A DNA stretch of 64,000 nt from positions 3,600,515 through 3,664,514 of the forward strand of contig NW_024037060.1 of assembly GCF_015706575.1 (NCBI RefSeq), read 5' to 3'. This DNA comes from Patiria miniata (Eukaryota; Echinodermata; Asteroidea; Valvatida; Asterinidae). Each line of letters begins with the position of its first letter. Positions within the stretch are counted from its first letter, which is position 1. Made by a program: the position numbers and the translations under genes. The notes under the pieces were generated by a model. The model searched no databases and was not told the origin of the DNA. It worked only from the letters and a program-made list of their open reading frames with translations. Shown piece after piece: positions 53,501 through 64,000 of this stretch.

Positions 53501-56500
53501 AACAAAATCTGGTTGAATGCACATTTGCATTTTATGAGTATGGTATTAAGTATGGTTTATATTTCCTTTAATGACTTCTATTGCTACCGTACCTAGACGG
53601 ATTTTTAGCAGTGTTAAAGGGCAGTTATTAAAGTTTGTTTTTGACCGTCATTGGCTCAAGATTGCCATAAATAATGGAAATGTAAAAAAAAAAATGAAGG
53701 GGAAAAAGGCATGAATGCCAAGTTACCTACCGTACATGTACATAAGCCTCGAAACTTTCTTACAACTTCCCAAATCCCAAGATGTACAAAATGTAACCTA
53801 CGGTACCTTTCTGATATTCACATACATGTACGTGTACGTGCATGTTTATATCTGTAACATTGTGCATTCAACTACAGATTTGTATAATGTAACATTTATT
53901 ATGTACAATGTACACACGAGTTCTCACAAAGATCTTTGATATTTTTTATTTGTAAAAAAAAAGCAGCTTTACACGGCAGTTGATATAGACCAGCATCGTA
54001 TGTTTTGTAGCCATGAACCATGTTAAAGTTGTTTTTTAATATTATAAAACTTGCAGTATGAAAGCATTTAGGCCTAAATGATATCATTTAAGATTTATTA
54101 TTATATGATATGATGGGGAAGTGGTGCTTTATTAGAGAAATAGTGTACATGTACTTCCAAGTTAAATTAATCAAATTACGTTGATTGATTGATGAGCAAA
54201 AGCAGTATGCCCTGGTAATGGGTGCAAGTCCAGATTTACATGAAGAAGTTTAAAATAAAGTTGGCAGTGTTTACCTACTTTACAGATAAGCATCGATTGA
54301 CAAACCCCCCCCCCCCCCTGTGATTACGAAAGTTTACTTTATGGGTTCAAGAGGAAGTAGGCTTCCCCCCAGTTTTCAGTTGGATCCGGTGTGAGTGTAA
54401 TCAGTGTATTGTGCAAAAGATGTATACCGGAATTTATTTTTGTTTTTTGGAAAGTCCCCTGGTTGTTGTTTTGGATCGAGAAAAACAGTCATAAAATGGG
54501 CAACAAAATTGTTGAATTGAGATCTTTCAGATGGCTGGCTGTGGTAACATGGCACAGTATTTTTCCATCATTATTTGTCGATAGTCCTTCATTCGTCCAT
54601 GTCAATGCGCAATGGATTTGGGGGCAGGTAAGTCAGTTCATTTTTAAATATGTGCCAGAACCTTTAGTTAGAACTCTAAAATACTTCTGCAGTTGTGTGT
54701 GTGTAGATTTACAAAACAAAAACAGTTAAAAACAGAAAACATGTAAGTAATAGGTAAAGAAAGATACTGTTTGCCAGCATATAATTTGTCACTGGTTCAC
54801 TATCACTTTGTGTTCTCTATGTAACTTGAGCTGCTTCCTTTAAATTCTATTTTAAGCGTGCTCAACAAAATGTTTAAATACATTTTAACACTTGAATTCA
54901 GAATAAAAAAGTTAGGGAGGCGGTATGACAAAACAATTAACCCACGTTGCGCTTTTCAAAATGATTCTCAAACGTACATGCTTTCGCTGGGTAATATTTT
55001 TTTTCCCTCCAAGTCGGAGAACCCAACTAGAGACCAGGTTTGCCCCTTTAATAAGAGCTCCAGCAGAGCCAAAGTCAACCTGGCCTGTTTGACCCTGGGC
55101 CCCATTTAGGAAGTGTTGACTTCCTGTTGGCTGTCAAGAAACCCATTCATAAATCAGGGGGAGGAGCCTGGTATGAATGGATGTTTGTTCCCCAGTGCCG
55201 ATAAGGGAATAAAAATAAGGACCTGGCTAGCCTGGTTGGGGTATAGTTTGATGTCACCTGATGTGCAGGTTCATATGTTTGTACGTCATTGTAGCCAGGG
55301 ATAATCCATGCAGTATTTACCCTGGTTGTGCAATCTTCAATCTGCAATCTGCAGAGTCTACAATCACCTCATTAACAACAATTTTGATAACTGTTTTTAT
55401 ATAAGATGTAGCAATGAACAAGTTGAGTTAATCTGGCTGTCAGCAGCACAGCTATCCCAACAGTCAAAATCAATCAAGTGACTGTTTTTAACAGTTATGC
55501 TCCAAGCCTAAAATCAGGATTGACTGGCTGTGATTGTTTATGTAAGTTGATACAGCTTTGCCTTGATAGTGATTAATAAGCCAGCTTGACTAGTCCCAAC
55601 AGTGCTTGCTTGAAATATGATCTGACTGTTGGCGACTAGCCTGTGTATAGGCCTATTAAAAGGCATGGCAGGGGGGAGACAATTGACTGTTCAGACAGCA
55701 GGAGGGTTAACTACAATTTTGATAACTGTTTTTGTATAAGTTGCAACAATGGAAAAATTATGCTTGTATTCTCCACATTTTGAGATAGCAATCATAGCGT
55801 ACACTTGCCGGATGCCTTTGAAGTCAGACTTTCAACACACTAGAAAAAACTCAGAGAAAGAAGTTTCAGAAGAAAAATGAGACATGAATTTTCTTGATCA
55901 AGTGGCAGACAAACCATTCATTTATTACTTTTGGCAGGAGGTAAAAGTGGTCCTTCAGTAGTTTATTTAAAAGCTGTGTTCCCACCCTTCTCCTTGGGGA
56001 CAGTTACTTATAATACACCTGTACAAGAAATGCTTAGACCATAACCATCATTGTGTTCACGAACTGACACACAAGCACTGTGTGCGCGCACTTCGTGAAG
56101 TAACGCGTATGATTACATTGTATTTTGTTTTTCACGAACTGACACACAAGCACTGAGGCGGAAATACAATTCGGAGAAAAACACTTTGAAAGGTTTTACA
56201 GAAAGTTACTCCATAGGTGTACTTGTGGGGTTCTAGAATCGTTTAACGTAAAAACCTGCAGGGCCCAATTTCATAGAGCTGCTTAAGCAGAAAATTTGCT
56301 TAAGCACGAAAAAACATTGCTTAGTAAAATTAGGTTACCGGCCAAAACTCCATGTGATGTACATTGCTTGTGACTGGTATTTAGCTGTTGTTTACTTAGC
56401 ATAACAATCACATGGAGTTTTGGCCGGTAACTTGATTTTATTAAGCAAGACGTTTTTGTGCTTTAAAAGCAAATTTTGTGCTTAAGCAGCTCTATGAAAT

Positions 56501-59500
56501 TGCCCCGAGGGGCTGTTAACTAGTGAAACGCAATCCTGGTTTAACATACCGGTATATATATGCTATTATGCTTATTTAATTAGCAATTCAAAAATGAAGA
56601 TGGTTTTCAGTTCATAAAACAAGTTTGTGAAAATGCAAATTGCGCCTTAATTTACAAGTGTTACTGTGTGACTGCATGATACATGTAGTCATGTACCGGT
56701 ACCTGTATATTTATGGGTCTTTTACATAACATGTACATAAAATATACATGTATTTTGAATATGTACATGTGTACATGTGAAACAAAATGAACATGTACGC
56801 ACATTTTAAACCAAACAGGTTTTTTTTTTTTTTTTTTTTTAAGCTGGTACTGGTACGGTAGGTACATGAAGGGTTTTAATTTTTTTCATGGTTCACAGTA
56901 CTTTTACAATTTTAATTCTGTCAATTTGCATAAATTTACATGAGATGAAAAATGTAGACACCAACATGTATCGGTACTCGGTAGGCATAGTTCAAAGTAC
57001 TGTTTAGATCATGTATACATGCTGATACGCAGTATTACTTCAGCTCTTTGACAAAATGTTAAAACCTACTCTTTTTTTTAAGCTTCAAATCTTCAAACTG
57101 GTAATCTTCAAACATGCCCAGCATGTAACCTACTTTAGTTTTTAAATTCTTTGGGACATGGACTTTTTAAACAGAAAGTCATTCTTTGGTGTTGTGCTTT
57201 TTTCCAAATAAGCATTTTGTGCAAAAATAAATCTCAGGGATGGAACGCATGTATTTACCTGACCCAATTTGTCATACAGAAAAGTGGGACTAAAAAGCCG
57301 TTAAATGTCAGTGATAAGAGAAGAGTTGGTTATTTTTGTGCTGGCTGTTTTTCTGAGCGACAAAGCGAGCGGTTTGAATGGCCGTATTTGCCTCCCGTGG
57401 CTCGTAGCAGGAGACCCTCAAAGAGAACGACTTGGGACAGGACGGATTGAGCCGTGACATTTTGATTTGGCACTTGTCAAACCCTCTCTTTTTGTACATC
57501 TTGTCAATTTTTTTCCCCCCGTCCGACTTTTTTTTACACTGGAAGTCCCCTTATACTTAATGGCAAACGGTCCTTTGTTGCAGTTCACATGTTTTCGAGA
57601 AGGCCTGACATTTTATATCGGAATATTAAAAATTGGCATTTTTTGGGGGGGGGGGGGGTGTGTGAAGCCCTCCCCACCTCAAAGTTTTGAATATCCATAC
57701 AGATTTGTTCTGAAAGATTTCCAAGCTGGTGTTGACAAATTTATAATTCACTTGTGGTTCAAGGAAATTGTTGTTGAATTTCTCGCTAAATACTTCATGA
57801 GTGAAAAGTTGTCTCAATAACAGGTTTTTTGCAAAGGAATCGTAAAAGGAACTGGATCCGGCAATGGTAGTGTTGGTTTGAATTAAAATGACATCCAATC
57901 TGACTTGATAACCCTTTGATGTCAAAAAAATAATGCCAAAAGGGCGCATATTCTTTGCCTAGATCTTATTTCTCTTTCACCCCCCCCCCCCTTTTTATCA
58001 AAAATGCCCACGCAGATGCCATTCTTGATTATTGAAATTTTATCAAGATGCAGTTCTTTAAATGGCCATTTTTTCCCCCCTTTTTGAAGCAGGGAAATGG
58101 CACTGCGGCTTTTACAAAAACATTCTTTTGATGGACGTTACAATTCAGGAGTCTTCAGTGAAACTTGATGAGTGTATTTGTCCCAATCTGAGTCAATAAT
58201 TACAGAACTCGATTTCCAAGGGCTTGGGAGGATCACTTTACAATCTTTGAAATCCTCTGCCCTTTTCTGTCAGAGAGCGGGAGGGGAGAGAGAGGTGTTT
58301 GTATGCAAGAGTCGATTTTGAGGCACAAAGATGGGTCTCAGATCGGTTCTATTTTGGGGAATATTTTCCAGTTGGCTTTGCTTTGCTTTGACCGTCTGTA
58401 AAATGTAATGTAGGACCTGCAATCCTGTAGAAATTGGCTAGACCGAATTAGGCAGGGCACTTAACCCACTTGCCTCTGTTCTCTCTCCTTGTTGTACCCA
58501 GAAGTATGAAAAGTGGGCATGGGGCATGATCTGGAATATTCCTTGATGAACTGGGTTTATCTAGACATTTTACTCGGTTGTTTCCTTGGGCAAACCTTGG
58601 CTTCATTCCTTGGAGGGAGTGATACAAATGCTTAGGGACTGAAGTTAGTGAACCTGGGGGAAGAATCCATGTTGAACATTTGGCAGCTTGGCGTCCTATT
58701 GGGATGTAAAGACTTCAGGACATGAAGACAAGTCAGGACTTGCCAAGCTTCATATCTGGGACGACAATTGTACTTTTACTGTCAGTTTCCCAAACAGGTT
58801 TTTGCCTCATCTTTGCACCGCTCGTTCCCCCCCCCCCCCCCCCCCCCCTGTGTTTCTGCCAAACCAATTATCTCAATCAGTTTAAAAATGGGGAAAGACT
58901 TGATCACGGAACAGATCTCTAAATCGGTGAGAATTGTCGCTGAACTTGGGCCATTTGAAAAGTTTGACGATGTAGGTTCTGATGGGTTGTTGGATAGCAG
59001 TAGTGTTTTATAAGTCCATTCACGTTGGCCAGGTGCCAAACTCAGTGTATAATATGTTATTACACCTGTGCGTTAAAATGCAAAAGCTTCAAGTCCCCGG
59101 GGGTACAGTATAGTGCCTACTTGCAGCCAAGCGTTGTGCTTTTTTTACACAGATTTTTTCTTCTCTCTACTCCTGTTGTCAGCCATCTTTTTTTCTTCAG
59201 CAGGGTTTGTGGTTAGGTAGCCGGTCAGCTTTGTTTTCTGAAATAACATCCGCCGATAATTTACGCGGCTGGACAGGGTAGAAGCGACTAGGTCTGCGTT
59301 AAGGGATCGTGTTCGTCTTTATTAGATTTGATATTCAGCAAGATGGAGTGGAGGCTGAAAGAAAAAAAAGAAAAGGGGAAACTAAAGCGGTATGTGTTAG
59401 TTCTAGGGTCGATGCATTGATCCGTAATGGCTGGCGTAAAGTGCAGGGAGGAAGCCTATGTTTTTCTTAGGTGCAAGACAAATGGACAGCTAAATCGTGG

Positions 59501-61093
59501 ATCCGTGACTTAATGTATTGAGAGTGTGGCCACGATCCTAACGGACTACTGAACAAGCACACTAATGAAGTAACTCTGCAAAAGGACTGAACCCTTGTTT
59601 TCAGCTTGGCAAATCATCAAATGACAGTTTTCAACTAAGTTTTGTAGGTTCATAAGAAAATGCCAAATACTATGGAGGACACTCTTTAGTCATTAGCGAA
59701 GTTTCTGTGAAGCCAAAAGTGAAGACATTCATTTGAAATAACACGATTTCCAGCACACAAATTTTGTAAACATGTATACTCAGTGTTGTCCGAGGATTTA
59801 CTGTGAGAAAATGTTCACAAGCTTACCCAATATAAAGTTTACATCTCCCCAATGCAAATTTCATTGTTGAAGACATTCATTTTGTAAAAACAATATGTTT
59901 AACTGTAACATTAGAAACTTTACTGAAATCGACTTGAGTGTCTTGAGGAACTATTGACAGAGCATCACACTTCTGTGAATAGGCGAAAATTAGGGACTCA
60001 ACCGAGTGTGCCCCAAGTTGTTGCACACTCGCATTTTGAGTTGCCCACCTAAAAGTCAGGTATCCACAGAAATGATACTGTGGCGCCCTGACTCGTTAGT
60101 AATCTGTACCAAGATGAAGGGGATGTTTTGATGCTAGAGATCACAAACAGAAACAGCAATCTTCGGATTAAAATGTATGGGATAAAAGTATGTAAATAAT
60201 AATATGGTTGCTTGTAGGTGCACCATGTGAATTACATACATGTAGCAGTCGCTTCTCTGAGTGTGCTTGTCCAAAACACTGGGCACATCTCTCGCCTCTG
60301 GGTCTTTTCAGAACCACTCAGTCTGCACAGAAAAGATTTAAAATCACGTGATGTCCCAGCATTAACCTTATTGTTGAAGTGTACTTGAGTAAACATTTGT
60401 GCTCACAACAAACATGCTAACTTGAAGCCTTACTGCGGAGACAATATTGCAAGGATCTGTGTCAAATTCTCCAAAATCCCAGACCGTGATTCAGAAACCC
60501 AGTGGCAATTTTCTTTCTTCATGTACATGAATGGGTACATGTTCTTTTCAACTTTCAAGATGCATCGAGGCCAGTGTCAGGTAATATAGTTGCGAAGTCT
60601 CCTTCAATTCTGCAAAATCTTCGGCCAGATTTTGAAGGATCAGAATGGTTTGAAGGTTAAATAAAAATGCGAAATTGTCTCTGAGATTGTCTCTTAAAAT
60701 GTCCTCTTGTACATGGACGACATATGTGCACATTTAGTTTTCCTCTTTAGATTTTTGAAAGAGGCTGATTCAACTTACATTTTAACCTGTTTGTCCCTAT
60801 ACTGCTCCAAACTGCCTACCTGTTTGATACTCCCTGTACAACACCCAAAACTGTTACTGGTACTTGATTGTTTTATTTATTTATCAGTGAATGAATACAA
60901 TCAGTGAATGAATACAATGTACTACAATGTACTACAAGTGCTAATGGGTTGAGTACATTGTTACATTTGATTGCTGTTAATAAAATTGAAGACATAGAAA
61001 GAGAGTTTACAAAATGTGTTTCCTTTTCTCTCTTTTTTTCGCCCTCAGAACTGTTTCAAGACCTGGATCAGCTACAAGATGAATGGTTGGATG
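47459..61093 (+). CDS. ETV1: PEA3-subfamily ETS transcription factor (ETV1/4/5-like), N-terminal exons
   Basis: PEA3-group ETS factors bind GGAA sites and activate genes downstream of RTK/ERK signalling. Coding segments are 47505-47558, 48165-48300 and 61049-61093; phases 0 then 1 join cleanly. The start ATG at 47505 has a strong Kozak context (CCACCATGG). The protein begins MGDCGGFYDQEVPYMDPQ, like ETV1 MDGFYDQQVPYM. The third exon gives SEELFQDLDQLQDEWLD across the junction, matching SEELFQDLSQLQETWLA, the PEA3 acidic activation domain. The second exon (residues 19-63) is cysteine-rich and unlike vertebrate paralogues. The frame ends in phase 1, so the rest, including the ETS domain, lies past the window. 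The symbol marks the nearest named gene by synteny with DGKB; the gene probably predates the ETV1/4/5 split. Confidence 0.9.
47559..48164 (+). other. ETV intron after the first coding exon
   Basis: A 606-bp intron from gtgaga to acttgcag. Unique sequence, nothing recognised. Confidence 0.8.
48165..48300 (+). CDS. ETV1: ETV second coding exon, cysteine-rich
   Basis: It lies between cttgcag and gtacgt, 136 nt, phase 0 to 1. It encodes TVPDVDESSPGRY followed by a segment with six Cys in the spacing C-x4-C-x5-C-x7-C-C-x4-C, and ends KDSE, which joins ELFQDL as in vertebrate DSEELFQDL. Phase, splice sites and the conserved DSE/E junction support it. Skipping it would shift the frame. Confidence 0.88.
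48301..61048 (+). other. 12.7-kb ETV intron
   Basis: No further exon was found. Contents: a non-repetitive stretch with GATA and CRE words (49640-49910), paired direct repeats (55378 and 55713; 56056 and 56131), a well preserved foldback element (56261-56505), a poly(T) run (56819-56840), and several poly(C)/poly(G) runs, the longest at about 58827-58848. Confidence 0.7.
56261..56505. mobile_element. GGGCCCAATTTCA foldback element, well preserved copy
   Basis: It begins GGGCCCAATTTCATAGAGCT and ends AGCTCTATGAAATTGCCC. Long inverted arms include AATCACATGGAGTTTTGGCC / GGCCAAAACTCCATGTGAT. Same length class as the 6961 copy. Confidence 0.75.
61049..61093 (+). CDS. ETV1: ETV third coding exon, acidic activation segment
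   Basis: It lies between cctcag and gtatgt, 45 nt, phase 1 to 1. With the preceding G it encodes ELFQDLDQLQDEWLD, the amphipathic acidic helix of the PEA3-group transactivation domain. Gln-Asp-Leu and Trp-Leu positions are kept. Confidence 0.93.
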
Positions 61094-61203
61094 GTATGTA
61101 TCATTTTGCTAGTAATTTTACTTTCACAAAACTCTGTCAGCCTATGTGTCAAACAAAAATAGATACGAGATGAAATATCAAGTACTGGTAGGAAGGGCTC
61201 CAT

Positions 61204-61711
61204 GCGTCAACAAGAAGCGGCACTTTTTGACCACAGTATTCGAGAGCGCCATAGTTGGGACACACCGTGTGTGTATACTGGGCCCAATTTCACGGCGCTG
61301 GTAAGCACACGTTTTTCTGCTAACAGAGCCTCTGTCTATTTCATGGAGACCGTAAGCATAAGCACAGCAAAAGGCATGCCTCCTTCAGAGGAAAACTTTG
61401 CTTAACTTAGTGACGTAACAATAGAAATCTCCATGCACGCGCGACCGTTAGCACATCCACGCCGTGAAATAGTGCTTAAGGTTAGCATATTTTTCTGCTA
61501 TGCTAAACACAACTTTTCTGCTTACTGTTAAGCAGCGCCGTGAAATTGGGCCCAGGTTCACTCGCGTTTAGCGCGAAGTACGTACAACTTATTTTATTCT
61601 GAATGTGCACAAAGCCATACGATGTTCACGCGAGCGCCACCTGTTGGCGGCAAAGCGTCCCCCAACTCTCCCTTTCTTGCCGTTGAGGGGGTACTTGTGC
61701 ACGGAGCCCAT
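61204..61711 (+). repeat. Interspersed repeat copy 3, interrupted by a foldback element
   Basis: The flanks GCGTCAACAAGAAGCGGCAC and TTCTGAATGTGCACAAAGCC ... GGTACTTGTGCACGGAGCCC align with copies at 19828 and 21955. The middle 61280-61553 is a separate foldback element absent from those copies. Confidence 0.7.
61280..61553. mobile_element. GGGCCCAATTTCA foldback element inserted in another repeat
   Basis: It begins GGGCCCAATTTCACGGCGCT and ends AGCGCCGTGAAATTGGGCCC, a perfect 20-bp terminal inverted repeat. Its interior matches the 39847 copy. Confidence 0.75.
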
Positions 61712-62168
61712 GGTAGGCCTAGGCTACTTGGGTAGTCAAGTCCTCTTGCTCTTGGTTTCATATCTGGTAGTGAAATTTCAAATGCTGTCATATGATCTTA
61801 CTGGTACCATCAAGCAATGATGCTTTTTTTGGAAGGAACAGTTTTTCAAACATTCTTCAAGACTAGGAAGTTTATTCGGTTAAATCTCCGGATTTTGCTG
61901 TGGTACATGTACATTTAAACTCAACTTTGACTGAATCATTTTAAAGGATGAGGGGTTTTTTTGGTGGGGGTGTCATTATTTTGTGAGAGGACAGATCTTT
62001 AAAAGCTGCCCCAGTTGGGGGTATATTTTGACAAAATATTGAAAAGGGCGATTCTAAATATTTACAACATCAAGGATCTTGAACTTCAGTTGAATTATCA
62101 TGGCAGACGAACTTAAAAATATCCGGCCCAGATACATATCAAATTTCAGTTGCCTTTTATTGGAGACT

Positions 62169-62281
62169 ACACCATCGGTCAATTCCTGTTACATTATCGG
62201 TTAGTGATACAGTATAGGTCAATTTGTGTGACATTATCGGTTGGTGATACATTATCAGTTGGTTACTACATTATCAGTTGT
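62169..62281 (+). repeat. Degenerate short tandem repeat
   Basis: ACATTATCGGTTGGTGAT-like units occur about six times with decay (ACATTATCGGTTAGTGATAC, ACATTATCAGTTGGTTACT). Confidence 0.6.
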
Positions 62282-62839
62282 AACAAACAGTTCTTGGGAA
62301 TCTAATATCCATACCGTACATATTGATCACTGATCAGTACATGGGACTGAATTGTGAAATATGCAGGTTTCACAGACAAAAATGGGAGCCCTGTACTTTG
62401 TTGCCTCTGTTGGCATTAATAGCGTGGACCATTCATCACTTGGGTTTTCTTTTATGCTAAATCCTTCCACCATGTACATGTACATCCACTAAACCATAGC
62501 TTATTGAAAGGCATTGAAATGTGCACACACACACAGTGCAGCAGCCATGGTGTGGTGGTGGTGATGAATGGGGAAGGCATGCATGGTTGAGTACACTGGC
62601 TCAACTAGGAAGTTTTTACTTAGGGGACCACTTGGAAAATTTGCCTGTGTTGTTTGTTGAATTGTGTGTGGCAACTGTGTCAATAGGTCTGGTGCTTAGG
62701 CAAGCACAATGTCATCATGCAATAACTGGTACTACAGGACTGTTATGTTTGTTTGTGTTGTGGTTTGCTGTACATAGGTTAGATTGCTGTGGCTGGGGTC
62801 TAGTGATGTACAATGTACAATGCATGCTATAGTAAATTT

Positions 62840-63310
62840 AGATTTACAGTGCACATGTACATGTAATTGATATGTACTGGTATCTGTCTAGTGATACTGT
62901 TGAAAGGGGGAGGGGTCTGGAAATTGTGCTGGGGGAGGGGGAGAGGCACGTACACATTAAATGCATATGTACATGTACATGTACGGTATACTTGTATAAC
63001 AGTACCTTACATGTACATGTACCGGTATGTTACATGTAGATGCCAACTGAAAAATCAATTGTGATGTTTTACCTGTGAATGACAATGGAATCACCTGTCC
63101 TGCAAGGCATTGTCATTGCTATATAGAAAATCAATGGGACTTGTATTCAAGAATTTACACGAACACCATACCGTACATGTACATGTGCATGACAATGTAC
63201 CTGTAAAATGTATACTACCCATGTACATGTACGGTACCAGGACATGGCCATGGACATGTATGTTTCTGTACATGTACATGTACATGCATCGGTACATTGA
63301 TATGAAGTAC
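62840..63310. repeat. Cluster of ACATGTAC palindromic microsatellite
   Basis: Dense (ACATGT)n / (TACATG)n words, each self-complementary, at 62850, 62967-62983, 63008-63030, 63173-63190, 63221-63231 and 63268-63285. They recur at 63927-63944 outside this block. Open frames across them (Met-Tyr runs) are artefacts. Confidence 0.7.
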
Positions 63311-64000
63311 ATGCACTTTAAATGTAATTGTATACTTGTAGCTATATGAGGTTTCCAAGATTTTTTGCAAATGTATGTTATGAAACTCAAATTAAAAAAA
63401 AATGTATGAAACAATACACTTTTACAGGGTGTAGTTACTCCACATACGTACAGTGTAGTATGTATGTCAAATATAAAATGAAAATATATCAAGTGGCGTA
63501 ACATTGACATTACTGAGGTTGTTACAAAAAATACATGTACCAGTACTCATTGTCCTGTAAATTACTGAATTTATTACTCTATTAAAACATTTGTGCTTTC
63601 TCAGTAAATGGAAAGTCAAGGATTAGTCTCCCCTTTTCTAATAGTTTTAAGGTTTGAGGCTCTGCTCCTGAACTAAAGATGCATGGACAACGTATACCCG
63701 TAGTTCATTCAAAAAAAATATATAGTCCGATGCGCACGATGGAAAATATTCCGGTCAAATCATAGAGCAAGCCTTGCTGTATGGTCAAATGCATGACGCC
63801 AGCGCATGATCAAAGGTTATTTACAAATGTACAACAGACACGTAAACATGACAGTTGTTTACACATAAAAAACACACAAAAAAAACATAAATTTGAAATG
63901 ATAATGCAAAATGATTGCATCATACTATACATGTACATGTACATGTTATCACTTCATATGATAAGTCAACTAATTAAATGTCAGTGGTGTTGGGTTATAA

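Larger units (their letters stand above)
61094..64000 (+). other. ETV intron running to the window end
   Basis: It contains a nested repeat (61204-61711), a degenerate tandem repeat (62169-62281) and a zone dense in ACATGTAC palindromes (62840-63950). No next ETV exon (expected around the DEQFVPDY segment) was found. Confidence 0.7.

Noticed and set aside
63091..63510. A 139-codon minus-strand open frame rich in Met-Tyr
   Set aside because: Generated by the ACATGT microsatellite.

Overview
The window is animal (metazoan) nuclear DNA. It holds spliced genes with GT-AG introns, long introns, interspersed foldback elements, minisatellites and frequent ACATGTAC-type palindromes. Protein similarity and the repeat style suggest an invertebrate deuterostome, most plausibly an echinoderm and perhaps a sea star. 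That placement is inference; the sequence alone does not prove it.

Two genes are supported, both on the + strand. (1) Positions 137-37646 hold the last 20 coding exons of a type I diacylglycerol kinase, the single invertebrate counterpart of vertebrate DGKA/DGKB/DGKG. All exon phases join without a break into 915 codons plus a stop. The order is the end of the recoverin-homology region, a long low-complexity linker, two EF-hands, two C1 domains, the DGK catalytic domain with GGDGT, and the accessory domain. The first exons, including the start codon, lie upstream of the window. (2) Positions 47459-61093 hold the first three known exons of a PEA3-subfamily ETS factor (ETV1/ETV4/ETV5-like). They contain the start codon, a cysteine-rich second coding exon, and the ELFQDL acidic activation segment. 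The ETS DNA-binding domain must lie beyond position 64000.

The layout is: 1-136 intron tail; 137-476 DGK exon; 477-14683 very long intron with several foldback elements; 14684-33756 eighteen DGK exons spread over introns that carry interspersed repeats, a SINE-like segment, an 11-bp minisatellite array inside an inverted-repeat element and a 600-bp pyrimidine tract; 33757-36902 intron; 36903-37646 the last two DGK exons; about 37647-39100 the 3'UTR; 39100-47458 intergenic DNA with a TA-flanked MITE and a possible ETV promoter zone; 47459-48300 the first two ETV coding exons; 48301-61048 a 12.7-kb ETV intron; 61049-61093 the third ETV exon; then intron to the end.

The main biological point is gene order. 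A type I DGK directly upstream of a PEA3 ETS gene, in the same orientation, matches human DGKB-ETV1 (7p21) and DGKG-ETV5 (3q27). The window therefore appears to show the unduplicated, pre-vertebrate state of that pair. The two products are not known to act in one pathway. DGK consumes diacylglycerol to make phosphatidic acid in calcium and lipid signalling; the ETS factor is a transcription factor usually placed downstream of receptor tyrosine kinase/ERK signalling.
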